From Atherix ibis (taxonomy: Eukaryota > Arthropoda > Insecta > Diptera > Athericidae): 64,000 nt of DNA. How positions within the stretch are numbered: the stretch's first letter is position 1; each line of letters starts with the position of its first letter. The position numbers and the translations under genes were made by a program. The stretch spans positions 107,001 through 171,000 of the forward strand of contig CATQJD010000001.1 in the NCBI GenBank assembly GCA_958298945.1, given 5' to 3'. This document shows, in pieces, positions 9,047-20,166 of the stretch. Under the pieces are notes generated by a model. That model made no database searches. It had not been told where the DNA came from and worked only from the letters and a program-made list of their open reading frames with translations.

Positions 9047-11327
9047 AATTATACTTCTTTAAAATATGCTTTGGATTCTTCTTCCGATACTCCGGAAAAC
9101 ATTGCCGGAAAACTGCAAATAGGAAGGCTTCATTTGAAAAAGAAAGCGATAAAGATTGCCGCGCTTAAAAAATTTATTAAAAGGCGATTCAGCGAAAAGT
9201 TGGTTGACCAGAAGAAATTGAATATTTCTGCTGGTCATGCTGAATTTATTTCTAAAACAGTTGCAGGTTCATTTGGGTTTTTGTGCAAACGAAATTTGCA
9301 AGGGGCGGCGTACCTGAAGTCTTTTCCTCCGGAACTTAAAGTTTTTGCCCTTAATTTGAATTTTTATTCTCCCAGGGCATATTCATATATCCGCGATGAT
9401 TTAAATCGTTCCATACCCCATCTTAGAACCCTTCGCAAGTGGTACCAAACCACTTAATGTCGTCCAGGTTTTACAGACGAGGCCTTCACGGCTCTACGAT
9501 ATGCAGTAGATGAAGCTGCGACGAAAAGTTATAAACTTTTCTGTAACCTGGTTTTCGACGAACTGTCTATTCGAGAAAAAATCGAATGGGATGGCTCCAA
9601 TTCGTACGGGTACGTCGTTTTGGATATGGATCCGTATCCAATGTTAAGGCTACACAAATTTTAGTATTTATGCTTGTTTGCGTAAATAAAAATTTAAAGC
9701 TACCAGTCGCTTATTTCCCTATAGCTTCCATTAATGCTCATCAGAAAGTTAATTTGGTACAGCACTGCATTGAAAATGTTCTCGACACAGGCGCAGAGTT
9801 GCTCGGATTAACTTTTGATGAAGCTGCAACGAATATCACAATGTCGAAGCTACTTGGATGTGAGTTAGATTAGCGAGGTGACAATTTTACTTTTACAATG
9901 GATAGCAGAAATACAAAAATTGGAATATTTCCGGATGCGTGCCATATGATTAAATTAGTTCGCAATACCTTCGCGGAAAACTCTCTAATTATGGATGCAG
10001 ATAATAACATTATTCGCTGGAAATATTTGGTAGCCTTACAAAACTTGCAGGACTTAGAGGGTTTGCATTTAGGTAAAAAATTAGGAAAGCCCATATATAT
10101 TTCGGCAGGCAGAAAATGAAAGTACGTCTAGCCACACAAATCCTGAGTAAGTCGGTGCAGATGCTATTGATTTTTGTAGGGAAGAACTTCAATTGGACGA
10201 ATTCAAAGGCAGTGAGGGTAATACTATTTTTATTCGTAAATTAAATGACATTTTCGATATACTAAATAGTAGAAACTGTTGTGCTTTTGGGTACAAAGGA
10301 GTTCTTTCTCTGCGAAATTATAGTGAAATATTTGAATTCGCCACGCATGCCATTGACTACATTAGTCGTCTGCGATTTGCAAGTGGAGTGCTTATCGTAG
10401 AACATCGCAGAAAGTTGGGTTTTATTGGCCTAATTGTGTGCCTGAAAAATTTGCGGCTAATACATTCTAGAGTCCTAAATGGCAATTTCTTAAAATAAAT
10501 ACTTTCACTTATATAAGTTCAGTCAAGACCATTTAGAATTGTTCTTCTCCACCATTCGGTCTCGCCTTGGTTATAATAATAATCCTAGCGTAAGACAATT
10601 TAAATCCGCATATTCGCAAATTCTAGTGCATTGCCAAATACGGGATGGTGCTTTCGGGAACTGCATCCCTCTCGAACATATTAGTGTTTTAAATTACTCT
10701 GCCAATTTTGTGAAAGCAATTAATGCTACCTCGAGCAGATTGGCAATGACAAAATATTTCGAATATTGCTGATAAAGAATGTGAATTCGAATAATTGAGC
10801 GAAAATATTTTAAGTGACCATGATTATTTATTTAACCCATCTGCACTTCATGAATATAGTAAAAAGTGGTCGAATACATATCCGGCTTTATTGTTTTTAA
10901 GCTAGGCAAGTCTTTGCATTGCGAAGACTGTCTTTCAACTTTAGAAGGGGAATTCATATCAAGCAGTTTGATAGCGTACAAGTCCTTAGGCTTTTTAAAG
11001 TACGCTTCTACAAGTGTTGTGAAAATTTGCCGAAGTGCTGGAAAACAAATCCGGCAGCAGGTGGCGGAATGTGGTCAGCATAGTTCCATTTTAAATAAAG
11101 TAACTTTCAATAAAATCGCTATCAAAGTTAGGGAGCAATTTGTAGCAGCTTCCTTATTCGAGAATACTATTTCTCATTTTATCAATAGTGGCCACTTTAA
11201 TCATTTAATTAATTCAATAATTCAACAGTACTTACGCATCCGGTGGTACTACATTTCACGTTCATGTGTCGACAAACCTTCTGATCGTAGTTTTTATAAT
11301 AGATTAGTTTTATTTAAACACGAGTAA
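9047..11327 (+). pseudogene. P-element/THAP9-type transposase, main exon, right copy
   Basis: Starts after gtttag (9041-9046). Segments: 9071-9457 (basic linker, LNFYSPRAYSYI, LRKWYQTT then stop), 9460-9873 in two frames (LVFDEL, LTFDEAATN), 9898-10119 (FPDACHMIKLVRN, DLEGLHLGKKLGK, which the left copy has lost), 10193-10498 (FDILNSRN, RRKLGFIGLIVC), 10539-10772 (FFSTIRSRLGYNNNPSVRQF, GNCIPLEHISVLNYS) and 10866-11327 (C-terminal EYISGFIVFKL, HCEDCLSTL). The order and motifs match the P/THAP9 family over its catalytic and C-terminal parts. Defects are a stop at 9455-9457, a 1-nt deletion near 9625, a stop after CELD, and later frameshifts. Confidence 0.87.
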
Positions 11328-11620
11328 AATATTCATGCTCAATTTTTGTATCTTGTTCTCTTATCAGTAATATTCTGCGGTAGCTACTCCCGACTATATT
11401 GCATTCATATTATATATTTCTTCGTCCCATCTCACTTTCATTTTTTCTTCTAAATGCAAACCTAATTACTTTTTTAAATATTGTATGAGTGCTCATACAT
11501 CTTATTTGTTATTGTTACGGATTCATTTTCTTATCCCTTGCGTATGTACGGAATACAAATGTGCTTGCAACTGAGAATTTATTTTATTCATATTAAAGCA
11601 ATCATTTATTTGAAATTCGA

Positions 11621-11634
11621 CCCCCCCCCCCCCC
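11621..11634. repeat. C14 homopolymer
   Basis: Fourteen consecutive C. The mirror position in the left arm (4353-4358) has only six G, so the tract expanded or is a sequencing length error. Confidence 0.8.
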
Positions 11635-12088
11635 ACATTTCTGTCATTTTTCAGTCTGCTTTCCATTGTTGTTTTGATTGCGTTAAATAAATAAAGTATA
11701 TTCGGCTTATTGTTTAAATAAATTTTTTAATGCTGTATATGATTAACTTCTATATTATTAAGAATTTGATGTAACGTTCAATGCCTATTTATATTACAAA
11801 CGCACATTTATATTATAATTAAGGTTTTTGTATCTACAATACTTATGCTTGCTTAACATTAAAATTTATATTTACTAAGTTGCGGTGTGGTTTTAATTTT
11901 TTCTTCCTTCTTAACTTTTCATTTGTTTCTTGTTCTAAGAAAAAAACTTTTCATATAAGAAATATAATTTTTTTTTGTTATAAAACGGAGAAGATGCGTT
12001 AGTTATATTTTTGTAAATTATTTTAAGCAGCATTTGCTATTTTTTTGTTTTGCTTTGCTTTAAGACATATTTATTTTTTAATGTTATT

Positions 12089-12149
12089 TGTTTGTGAAAT
12101 GGTAATTTAAATAGGCACAATGCCTATTTAAATTACCATTTCACAAACA
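12089..12149. repeat. Perfect 29-bp inverted repeat with 3-nt loop
   Basis: Arms 12089-12117 and 12121-12149 are exact complements with loop caa. It lies at the junction of two ~100-bp direct repeats in the right arm (11800-11900 and 12150-12250). The left arm has neither. Confidence 0.92.
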
Positions 12150-12777
12150 CACATTTATATTATTATACGTATTAAGGTTTTTGTATGTACTTATGCTAGT
12201 TTAACATTAAAATTTATATTTACTAAGTTGCGGTGTGGTTTTACTTCAACATAAACATAATATCACATTCTCTCATTAAATTCATTCTGCATTTTTGAAA
12301 TTAATTTATATTTGTGCACATAATTGTTTTAAGTACATTGAATTTTTCCATTGTAATTTAGTTTTAACGCATTTTGCTATAATGTTGTATACAATTAACT
12401 TCTATCTTATTAACAACTTCATGTAATAATATAAGTGAAATAAATAAAATGAAAATACATAATAAATAAATAAATATTTAAAAATTGAATACTGTGTTTT
12501 ATTACATATTTACAAAACTAATTCTATCAAACAACAAGACCTGCAATATTAAAAAATCTGCTTCTTTACACATAAATGATATCACATATGAAAAATGGTT
12601 TTAAACAAACCGCTTCAATCGCATATTGAAGTTTAAAAGTAGCCCCCAATGATTTACGCCGTTTTTGTTGTATTGCATGTGTGTGCGTTCTACGAATGTA
12701 TTACCACAAAATTCCGACAGAATTTTTGTGTAGAGGCCTATCCAGTTCTTCTTTAATCTTAGGGTTTTTCCCTATCG

Positions 12778-13148
12778 TACGATATTGTGCGGTCATAAAT
12801 TGAACAAACTAAAATAGTGTGAAATGAAAAATAATGAAGTTAATTTTAAGAAGTGTTTCATAGCGTAATTTGTAAAAAAACATAAGGTCAGTTTTCTATT
12901 AAAATTTCGCAAAAAGAACTTTCTATTAAAGTTATTAGTGAAAATTTAAGTATTAAATAATATGTTGAAGTGAATTGAAAATATTCGTTTACCGAAATGT
13001 CAGTTAATACTATTTTGTATATATATATATTTAATCGTTAATTTATATTAATGCACTAATTTCTAATGAAACTATATATTTTTTTAAAAATATATTGTGA
13101 ATTTTGTTTATTTTCAAATAATACAATATGAACTGAATTTTTTTAAAA
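12778..13148. other. AT-rich spacer
   Basis: No gene or recognisable repeat between the end of the palindromic transposon and the Harbinger-like region. It may include the Harbinger terminus, which I cannot identify. Confidence 0.4.
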
Positions 13149-14022
13149 AACAAAATGTACTTCTCTCAATTAATTCAGGCTGTACTTATTGTAGAGATAG
13201 GACCATATTAATAAAATAAATTCAGGCTAATTTTTATTCTTTAGGGCTAATATACCAGTTCAATAAAAAAAAACATAAAACAGTAAATGGTATGTGATTT
13301 CTCTCAAAAGAGAGCAAATATCATTGGCATTAGTAATTACTGTTTGTGTTGCGTTATAAAAACAGTTCAGGTACGTCTTTATATTGCGAAAGTTTTTTAA
13401 AGGCGTTTCTATTTTCGATAGTATTTGTAGGTACAATTGTTACATTATATTCACAGTATTATGTATTTTAAAGTACACATGTTTTTAAAAAAATTATTTA
13501 TTTTCTTATAATAACACTGAAAATATTCTAAATTTCTATTATAAAATGAAATATAATACTTTTAAATATTTTGAAAGACACAATTAAGTTCATATACATT
13601 TTCCAAAACTGACACTTCGCTGCAACAACCAAATTAAGTAAATAATATGTTATACAATTTTATCTATCATATAATAAAATATTTAGATTGTTATCAATTA
13701 AATATTACTCGAAGAAAATTTTTATTTAACCTGCCAAATAGGATTCCGCAAAATATATTGTCTGCGCAAATGTACATTATTGTTCTTTCATGGAGGACTA
13801 TAAAGATATTGTAAGAGAAATTTTGACTTCTCCGAAGAGAAGAGCGAAGGCATAAGAATTATAATCGCACACTTGGGGTTGGCCAATTAAAAAGATTCAT
13901 CAGTGGAAAAAGGTACTATTGATTGATATTGATGTTATATATTTTGTAATATTAAAAGCAATTTCTTTTTAATGTTGGCCAAATCAACAACATATCGGCA
14001 AAAAGAGATTGTTAGAGTATTT
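13149..14022 (+). repeat. Source copy of the ~0.9-kb segment also found at 18113-19003
   Basis: Nearly identical, in the same orientation, to 18113-19003. Both begin at acaaaatgtacttctctc and end at gagtatttggcaa. Here the sequence continues beyond both ends as part of a larger Harbinger-like region, so this is the likely donor. A short block near the start differs (about 20 extra bases in the other copy). Confidence 0.85.
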
Positions 14023-14470
14023 GGCAAGCGGGAAAAAACTGAAGTTTACGCCAAAAAAAGATTACAACCGAGCATTATAAATATAAGTGGTGTAAGGTAG
14101 ACACTGCACCAAGTGCAAGAAAATGCAACTTCTCTTGGCACTTTCTTTGATGATAAGGAATAAAAGACAATGGAAGCGTTAGTACTGGAAAAATTGGCAG
14201 AGGTTATCGAAGAACCGGAGATGATCACAGTGGAAGATGGTCTAATGATGGAGCCATTGACATATGGGAAAGCAAACCCCCGTTATTGAGGAAATTCAAA
14301 AATAAAATGTTAGCGAAATATATTCATATTCAGGAGAAAATACTAGGAAAATTAAGGAACAAGAAAATATTAGTGGAAGCAAATACATTGAAAAAAGAGG
14401 AGTTAGAAATAAAATAAGCAATTGCGGATAATAAAATCACGATTCAAAACAAAATACTTGAAATAAAATT
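13790..14470 (+). pseudogene. Degraded second ORF of the Harbinger-like element (unrecognised)
   Basis: An ATG at about 13790 opens MEDYKDIVREIL, then stops and a possible intron (gtacta to a later acceptor). A further stretch at 14160-14460 includes MEALVLEKLAEV and a Lys/Glu-rich coiled-coil-like end. PIF/Harbinger elements typically encode a Myb/SANT-like protein beside the transposase, and a C-terminal coiled coil would fit, but I see no clear Myb core. The assignment rests on position, convergent with the transposase remnant. Confidence 0.3.
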
Positions 14471-14639
14471 GATGTTACTAAATAAAAAATAAATATATAT
14501 ATATTGGATAAAAATTATAGGATATAATATAAAATTTAAAAAAAAAGTATACATGAAGAACAAACATTCTATAATTTAATATTTTTATATCATTTATAAA
14601 TTTAATTTCTACATAATACATTTTTTACATTATTTGTAA

Positions 14640-15475
14640 TAACGTCTGCCCTCTGTCCCAGTAGTGCCGTTAAGTTATCATCTGTCTCTAGTTCAGCCAT
14701 TTTGTGCTACCACTGTCACCAACTTATTTTCCTCAAAATCTACTTGATAGTGTCTATAAATGATGTGAAGAGCGGATCATTTATTCACAATTTTACATAC
14801 TTTATCAGGTACGTACAGCATGTGTCTTCCGCCCGATAAGCACCTACAACGTATGTTCCACTAATGATCTCATTTTCCATGGATAATGCCATTTTTTCCT
14901 CGCATTTCCACCAGTAGAATTTCTACAGGGTATTAATACCTATGCCCACAGCGGATATGTGATACTTAATTTATAATATATTAATCAAATATTTTAAAAA
15001 AAAACATTGTACTTACCCCAAAAAATGATATTTCACCGATTCCCGAAAATATTCTTTCAACGAAGGTCCACACTTCACTTAAATTTTAGACAGCTGCATC
15101 ATGGTGGTGTCCACCACAGCAGCTGTCAATATATGTAATATTTAGATTGTGAGCACATATCTAAAATAATTTGTATAACATATAATCTTGAATTAAAAAA
15201 TAATAAAGCTAAAGAATATCAGTATGATATTTATGTCATCCTTTTCTGTTAAAATGATCATGCTCGTTGACCTTTGGTATTATTAGACCAACGTGCGTAC
15301 TATAAATGCAATCAATACAGCCGGATATATAGTATTTCTCGAAGAAATCTTTTTTTGGATCTATAAAACAGTTGGCCTTAGATATTATCCATTTTCGACA
15401 CAACTCTTTTTCTAGCAAAGTAAGCATTTCCGAAAATATTTTCGAAACCGTCCTTTGTGACGTTTATAGTTCGTA
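14640..15475 (-). pseudogene. PIF/Harbinger transposase remnant
   Basis: Reading the minus strand from 15475: TSQRTVSKIFSEM (helix-turn-helix-like SQxTVS box), RKWIISKANCF, FFEKYYISGCID with STHVG (first catalytic Asp block, normally GCIDGTH), then NEHDHFNRKG. After stops, another frame at about 15140-15010 gives AHNLNITYID and GGHHHDAAV, matching the conserved stretch before the second Asp. A still weaker tail includes an ATG-led block near 14700. Exons and stops are mixed. Family call: DDE_4/HARBI1-like nuclease. Confidence 0.7.
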
Positions 15476-15489
15476 ATGTAATAAATAAA

Positions 15490-16342
15490 TAATTTATATA
15501 TTTTTTGAAATATATTATAGTTGGTAATGCTCAGTTGCTAAAATTAGCAAAGCCGAGGCAAGTTTTAATTTGCTGGGATAACGTCCGACCGAAAACTTTG
15601 AGGTAATTGTAGACTTATTTCATCTTAACTGAAGTATCTGGTTATCCGAAAGCATTGCTTAAACCAATGAAAATAACAATAATAATCACTAGAATAGAAA
15701 TAAAACTACACAGTCGCGAAAGTATCCAGTAAACACAACTGTATGCAATTTTGAATTTCATCACATTATTTTCTATGTTATTTGAATAACCTGTTCCATT
15801 ATTATAGTTTATTAATTTATTAACAAAACCCCATAATTGTCTTACAAAAATCAATCATTATTAACAAATTAAAAAAACTTGTTATGCGGTATTCAGATAA
15901 TTTTGTGACTCACGTATGTATCATACTCATTTTCTTACAAATCTAAAGGATAATTTTTACTCCGCGGTATTTTTATCTCAACATTACGTATATAAGTTAC
16001 TTCCTCTTCATCATTTCTATCAAAAAAACCATGTTATTCTTTTAATTTTGAAAAAAAACAACAAAAAATTAACGATTCAATGTAAAACTAAAACAATTGA
16101 AATTTACAAACTATCAATAAGTTCCTCTTTTACAAAACTTATTTGTAACCAAGTACGACATTTACTTGTTGTTATTCACATAGCATAGTGCAAGTAATAA
16201 GGCGATATGCTTTTTGTTGATGACGAATCAAGTTCGCCGTTTCGAATAGTGTAGTTTCACCACAGCTGTTGTTTCATTTTCCGTTCTTCTGCTTCCTATT
16301 AAAAGTAAAGGGAAAAAATTAAAATTTTTATTATTAATATAT
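15490..16342. other. AT-rich region without recognised gene
   Basis: Short open frames on both strands are compositional. It probably includes the outer part of the Harbinger-like element and the target site of the CsRn1-like element. Confidence 0.4.
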
Positions 16343-16346
16343 ATTT

Positions 16347-16579
16347 TGTGGTTTTTAATATAACCAACTAAATATATTTCACTTTATGTTAAGTTAGCGC
16401 GTGTTACTGATGAGTGCTATCGTAAGACTGACTGTGCAACGCACATTTGTTGTCAACGTGGTCAGCCGTATACAAGTGAATGCTTATGTGTATGAGTAGA
16501 ATGCATGTTGTGTGCATGTTATGTGCATGTTTCTATGACTATTTGTTTGAATGGTGTAGTTTTTAATCCAATTGCCACA
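16347..16579 (-). repeat. 3' LTR of CsRn1-like element
   Basis: Starts tgtggtttttaat and ends ccaattgccaca on plus. It matches 20776-21004 nearly throughout, with a few indels in the tgtgcatgt-rich part. Confidence 0.9.
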
Positions 16580-16597
16580 TACTCCTCCACCAGTGAC
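16580..16597 (-). other. Polypurine tract of CsRn1-like element
   Basis: The minus strand reads gtggaggagta directly before the 3' LTR, the expected plus-strand priming site. Confidence 0.7.
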
Positions 16598-16639
16598 TTG
16601 CTCACGTTAAAAAATGAGCGAATCGGTTTGGTGGACGAA

Positions 16640-16965
16640 TAATTCTCCCTGTACGGGTTAGTTTTCATAAAGAATCTTTGAAAAACTTAGTGTCTACGAA
16701 AATATTCTTATTATTATTGCCAATGTTCGTTTCTTTTGTCGAATCACTTATTATATTGGTTGGCGGTTCTATAAAATTTACACTGGGTAGTTCGTCCATT
16801 TCGACGACGGCGGCTTTCAGTCTGTTAATTGTGTCTACGATGCCATAGACAATAATGTCGAAATTTTTAAGTGTTCGGCGAACAACTTTGAATGGGCCGT
16901 CGTAAGGTGATTTGAGTGGCGGGCGTACTTTGTCATCACGCAGAAATACGTGGGTGCGTTGTCTT
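16640..16965 (-). pseudogene. Integrase C-terminal module of CsRn1-like element
   Basis: The minus frame reads THVFLRDDKVRPPLKSPYDG and PFKVVRRT, the GPY/F-like module that ends Ty3 integrases, followed by an INRLKAA block and an acidic tail. The catalytic core is absent: a short repetitive stretch (16960-17045) with repeats of gttgtaaatttttcatcatg joins it to the RT fragment, marking a large internal deletion. Confidence 0.75.
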
Positions 16966-17049
16966 CACTGGTTGTAAATTTTTCATCATGTTGGTTTGAT
17001 GTCTTCACTGATTGTAAATTTTTCATCATGTTGAAATCAGTGAAATCAT

Positions 17050-18132
17050 TTACTGGTTGTAAATCAGTGATTGGTCCTTTTTCTTGTTCCCCCTAATTAG
17101 GGACTGTAGTTTTTCCTGTGTTGCAGCTGCATGTGAGAGGAAACGCCGATAAAAATTCATGAACAGTAAAAAACGACGAAGTTCGAACACTTCTTGTGGC
17201 TTTTTGAAGTTCAAAATTGCATCAATTTTTTCGGTATTTGGAAGTATTCCATTTACGGTTATCATGTGTCCCAAAAATAGAGCAGTTGGTTTACCAATGT
17301 CGCATTTCGCCATGTTGATTTTTATATTGAATTGTTGCAGACGATTTAAAACCAATTCTAAATGTGAGCGAAGCTCCGTTTCATCCTTTGACGCTATGCA
17401 AATGTTATCGATGTACACACAAACAAAATCTAAATCGTGAAAAATCTGCTTAATGAAGCGTTGAAACGTTTGTGAGGCATAATGATGGCTGTTTTTTTAC
17501 GGCTCTCTTCATCGAGTGGGACGTGATGATATGCTTTGATGAGGTCAATTTTTGTGGAAATGGTTTTTCCAGCAAAATTTTGAGCAAAATCATGGATATG
17601 TGGAAGAGGATACCTGTCCGGAACCGTTATAGCGTTAAGTCGTCTATAATCACCGCATGGACGCCACTCGCCATTGTGTCTTCTTTACCATATCTAGCGG
17701 ACTGGCCCATAGACTTTTACTTGGTTGACAGATGCCTGCTTGCATCATGATCTCAAAATCCTTTTTTGCAGCATTAAATTTCTCGGTGTCTAGTCGACGT
17801 GCGCGTGAAAAAATTGGTTGTTCATTTGTTATTATTTGATGGTTAATATTCGACGTAAGTGTTGGTGAGTTGAATGATGGCGGTTGCGCTAAATCTCTAA
17901 ATTTATCGAAAATGTCAAAAAAATTGATTGATTTGTTGGTGGTGCTGATCCGTTGATAGGTGGCCAGTTGATAGATGCAGTCGACGTTTATTTTTGTAAC
18001 TTGATCAATCAGCCGTTTGCACTTAATATCGACGAGTAAATTGAAATGGTCTAAAAAATCAGCACCAATAATTGCTTGTTTGACGTCAGCGATAACGAAT
18101 TGCCAAGTGAAAACAAAATGTACTTCTCTCAA
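17050..18132 (-). pseudogene. Protease-RT linker and reverse transcriptase fragment of CsRn1-like element
   Basis: At 17650-18132: WQFVIADV, IIGADFLDHFNLLVD (protease end), then FSRARRLDTEKF and MMQAGICQPSKS (RT start). After a frameshift, 17460-17650 reads RPCGDYRRLNAITVPDRYPL and KIDLIKAYH. 17050-17418 reads VYIDNICIA (RT active-site box with the second Asp replaced by Asn), FLGHMITVNGI and FYRRFL. About 30 residues between the KTAII and QRFI blocks are missing. Confidence 0.85.
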
Positions 18133-19077
18133 TTATTGAAAGAAAATAGTTTGCTTACTGTACTTATTGTAGAGATAGGACCATATTAATAAAATAAGTT
18201 CAGGCTAATTTTTATTCTTTAAGTCTAATATACCAGTTCAATAAAAAAAAACATAAAACAGTAAATGGTATGTGATTTCTCTCAAAAGAGAGCAAATATC
18301 ATTGACATTAGTAATTACTGTTTGTGTTGCGTTATAAAAACAGTTCAGGTTCGTCTTTATAATGCGAAAGTTTTTTAAAGGGGTTTCTATTTTCGATAGT
18401 ATTTGTAGGTACAATTGTTACATTATATTCACAGTATTATGTATTTTAAAGTACACATGTTTTTAAAAAAATTATTTATTTTCTTATAATAATACTGAAA
18501 ATATTCTAAATTTCTATTATAAAATGAAATATAATACTTTTAAATGTTTTGAATGACACAATTAAGTTCATATACATTTTCCAAAACTGACACTTCGCTG
18601 CAACAACCAAATTAAGTAAATAATATGTTATACAATTTTATCTATCATATAATAAAATATTTAGATTGTTATCAATTAAATATTACTCAAAGAAAATTTT
18701 TATTTAACCTGCCAAATAGGATTCCGCAAAATATATTGTTTGCGCAAATGTACATTATTGTTCTTTCATGGAGGACTATAAAGATATTGTAAGAGAAATG
18801 TTTACTTCTCCAAATGGAAGAGCGAAGGCATAAGAATTTTAATCGCACACTTGGGGTAGGCCAATTAAAAAGATTCATCAGTGGAAAAAGGTAATATTGA
18901 TTGATATTGATGTTATATATTTTGTAATATTAAAAGCAATTTCCTTTTAATGTTGGCCAAATCAACAACATATCGGCAAAAAGAGATTGTTAGAGTATTT
19001 GGCAATTGAAATGGTCTAAAAAATCAGCACCAATAATTGCTTGTTTGACGTCAGCGATAACGAATGGCCAAGTGAAA
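18039..19077. repeat. 891-bp ectopic segment between 74-bp direct repeats
   Basis: The segment 18113-19003 is the copy of 13149-14022. It is flanked by 18039-18112 and 19004-19077, which are identical apart from one base (aattgcc versus aatggcc) and belong to the host retroelement's protease region. A 74-bp duplication is far longer than a Harbinger target duplication (3 bp), so transposition does not explain it. Repair by copying an ectopic template with overlap is the simpler reading. Confidence 0.88.
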
Positions 19078-19305
19078 TTTCTGCGAAATCCCAAATTTAC
19101 GTTTATGTGTGTTTTTTCCAAATGTTTTTATCAGTGTGCCATTTGCGGCGAAAACTTGATAACTATCGGCGTTTGAAGTGCTACCGTAGTAGGCCTTTGG
19201 AATAACTGAAATGTCAGCACCCGTGTCAGTCAAATGTTTTCTGTTACTTTGGCGATCAAAAATGAAAAGACGTTTACTTTTGGAGGTGTCCACTTCGCTC
19301 GCCAT
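19051..19305 (-). pseudogene. Aspartic protease of CsRn1-like element
   Basis: Retropepsin-type block SKRLFIFDRQSN followed by DTGADISVIP, with the catalytic Asp-Thr-Gly. It continues as YQVFAANGTLIKTFG before running into the duplicated junction with the inserted segment. Confidence 0.85.
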
Positions 19306-19367
19306 TGTTTTGAAAGTGGAAATAATTTGTTTTTTGAGTCCTCCTTAGTGGACGAAAATTTACAAGG

Positions 19368-20166
19368 TTAGGTACATTTTTGTGCCATTACACCGAACTT
19401 GAAGTGATAATAGCAATATGGACTATTATTGTTAGGACGGGAAGTGGATCGTCTACGATCTTTTGATTTAACGCGACTTTGTGAGTGGCGGCGATTATTC
19501 GAAAATTGGGCGAACTTTTTTAAAAGTTCCTCAATCTGATGTGTTAAAGTGGAAATTTGAGGTGACATGTCGTCAGAAGTTTTCCGTGTAGTAGAAAGCG
19601 TTGCTACCTCGCTAATTTGTCGAAACGTTGTAATTTATAAAATTTTGTCAAATCGCCGTCAGCAGTGGAGATAACAGGATGAATTTGTTCTGGCAAACGT
19701 TCAATCCAAAGTGTTTTTAACGCCTCATCTGAGAGTGCATTATTTGACAGCTCGCGCATTTTTCGAAGAAGTTGTGATGGCTTGGCATCACCCAATTCGG
19801 TTTCTTTTAACAAAATACGCAGTTTTGCTGATCAGAATGTGTGAATTCAGCTAAAATGCGTGTTTTTAGTGTTTCGTATTTATATAATAATGGCGGATGT
19901 TCAATAATGTCAATGACTGGCTGTTGAAATAGTGGATCCAACGATCCCAAAATGTGATTGAATTTCGTCGAATCGGTTGTCATACCAGCTAATAAGAACT
20001 GAGCTTCCACTTGCATGAAGTATAATTTTGGAGCGGTTTTGATGAATCGTGCTGGTTTGACAGATACCCTGTGAATTTGATTTGCCGAATTATTTGGAAA
20101 AATATTACTTGCATCTTCAAATTGTGGCGATAGAGGATTTTCCTTCGGTAAATTATTGGTTACCAT
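19368..20166 (-). pseudogene. gag of CsRn1-like element
   Basis: Three pieces, displaced by frameshifts near 19810 and 19590. 20166-19807 holds the capsid start (PKLYFMQVEAQFLLAGM, KFNHILGSLDP). 19813-19604 holds the capsid end (LGDAKPSQLLRKMREL, LKTLWIERLPEQI). 19568-19368 holds a basic linker and the clade's unusual CHC finger (CYYHFKFGVMAQKC), in place of a CCHC knuckle. These features match CsRn1/kabuki gag proteins. Confidence 0.85.

Larger units (their letters stand above)
3436..12777. mobile_element. Palindromic, double-headed THAP/P-type DNA transposon
   Basis: Two long arms (about 3436-7865 and 8080-12777) are reverse complements of one another with scattered substitutions and indels, separated by a ~215-bp unpaired centre. 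Each arm reads outward from the centre as a THAP exon, mini-exons and a long transposase exon. The outer ends share the block ttagattaaagaagaact (inverted at the right end). That terminal block is absent from the centre, so the structure looks like one element with giant inverted repeats, or an inverted dimer that lost its inner ends, rather than two complete neighbours. Transposase similarity is to the P-element/THAP9 superfamily. Exact termini and target duplication are not resolved. Confidence 0.8.
8080..12777 (+). repeat. Right arm of the giant inverted repeat
   Basis: Mirror of 3436-7865. It contains the THAP exon (8197-8380), mini-exons (8670-8945), main exon (9047-11327) and an AT-rich end with an internal ~100-bp direct repeat (about 11800-11900 and 12150-12250) and a 29-bp hairpin not present in the left arm. 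Confidence 0.88.

Noticed and set aside
3436..12777. Palindrome as a simple assembly inversion artefact
   Set aside because: The arms differ by many substitutions, indels, different stops and different cassette numbers, so they are distinct loci; a false duplicate would be identical.
18039..19077. 74-bp repeats as a transposon target-site duplication
   Set aside because: Far longer than any known cut-and-paste target duplication, and the inserted segment ends inside the donor element at both sides.
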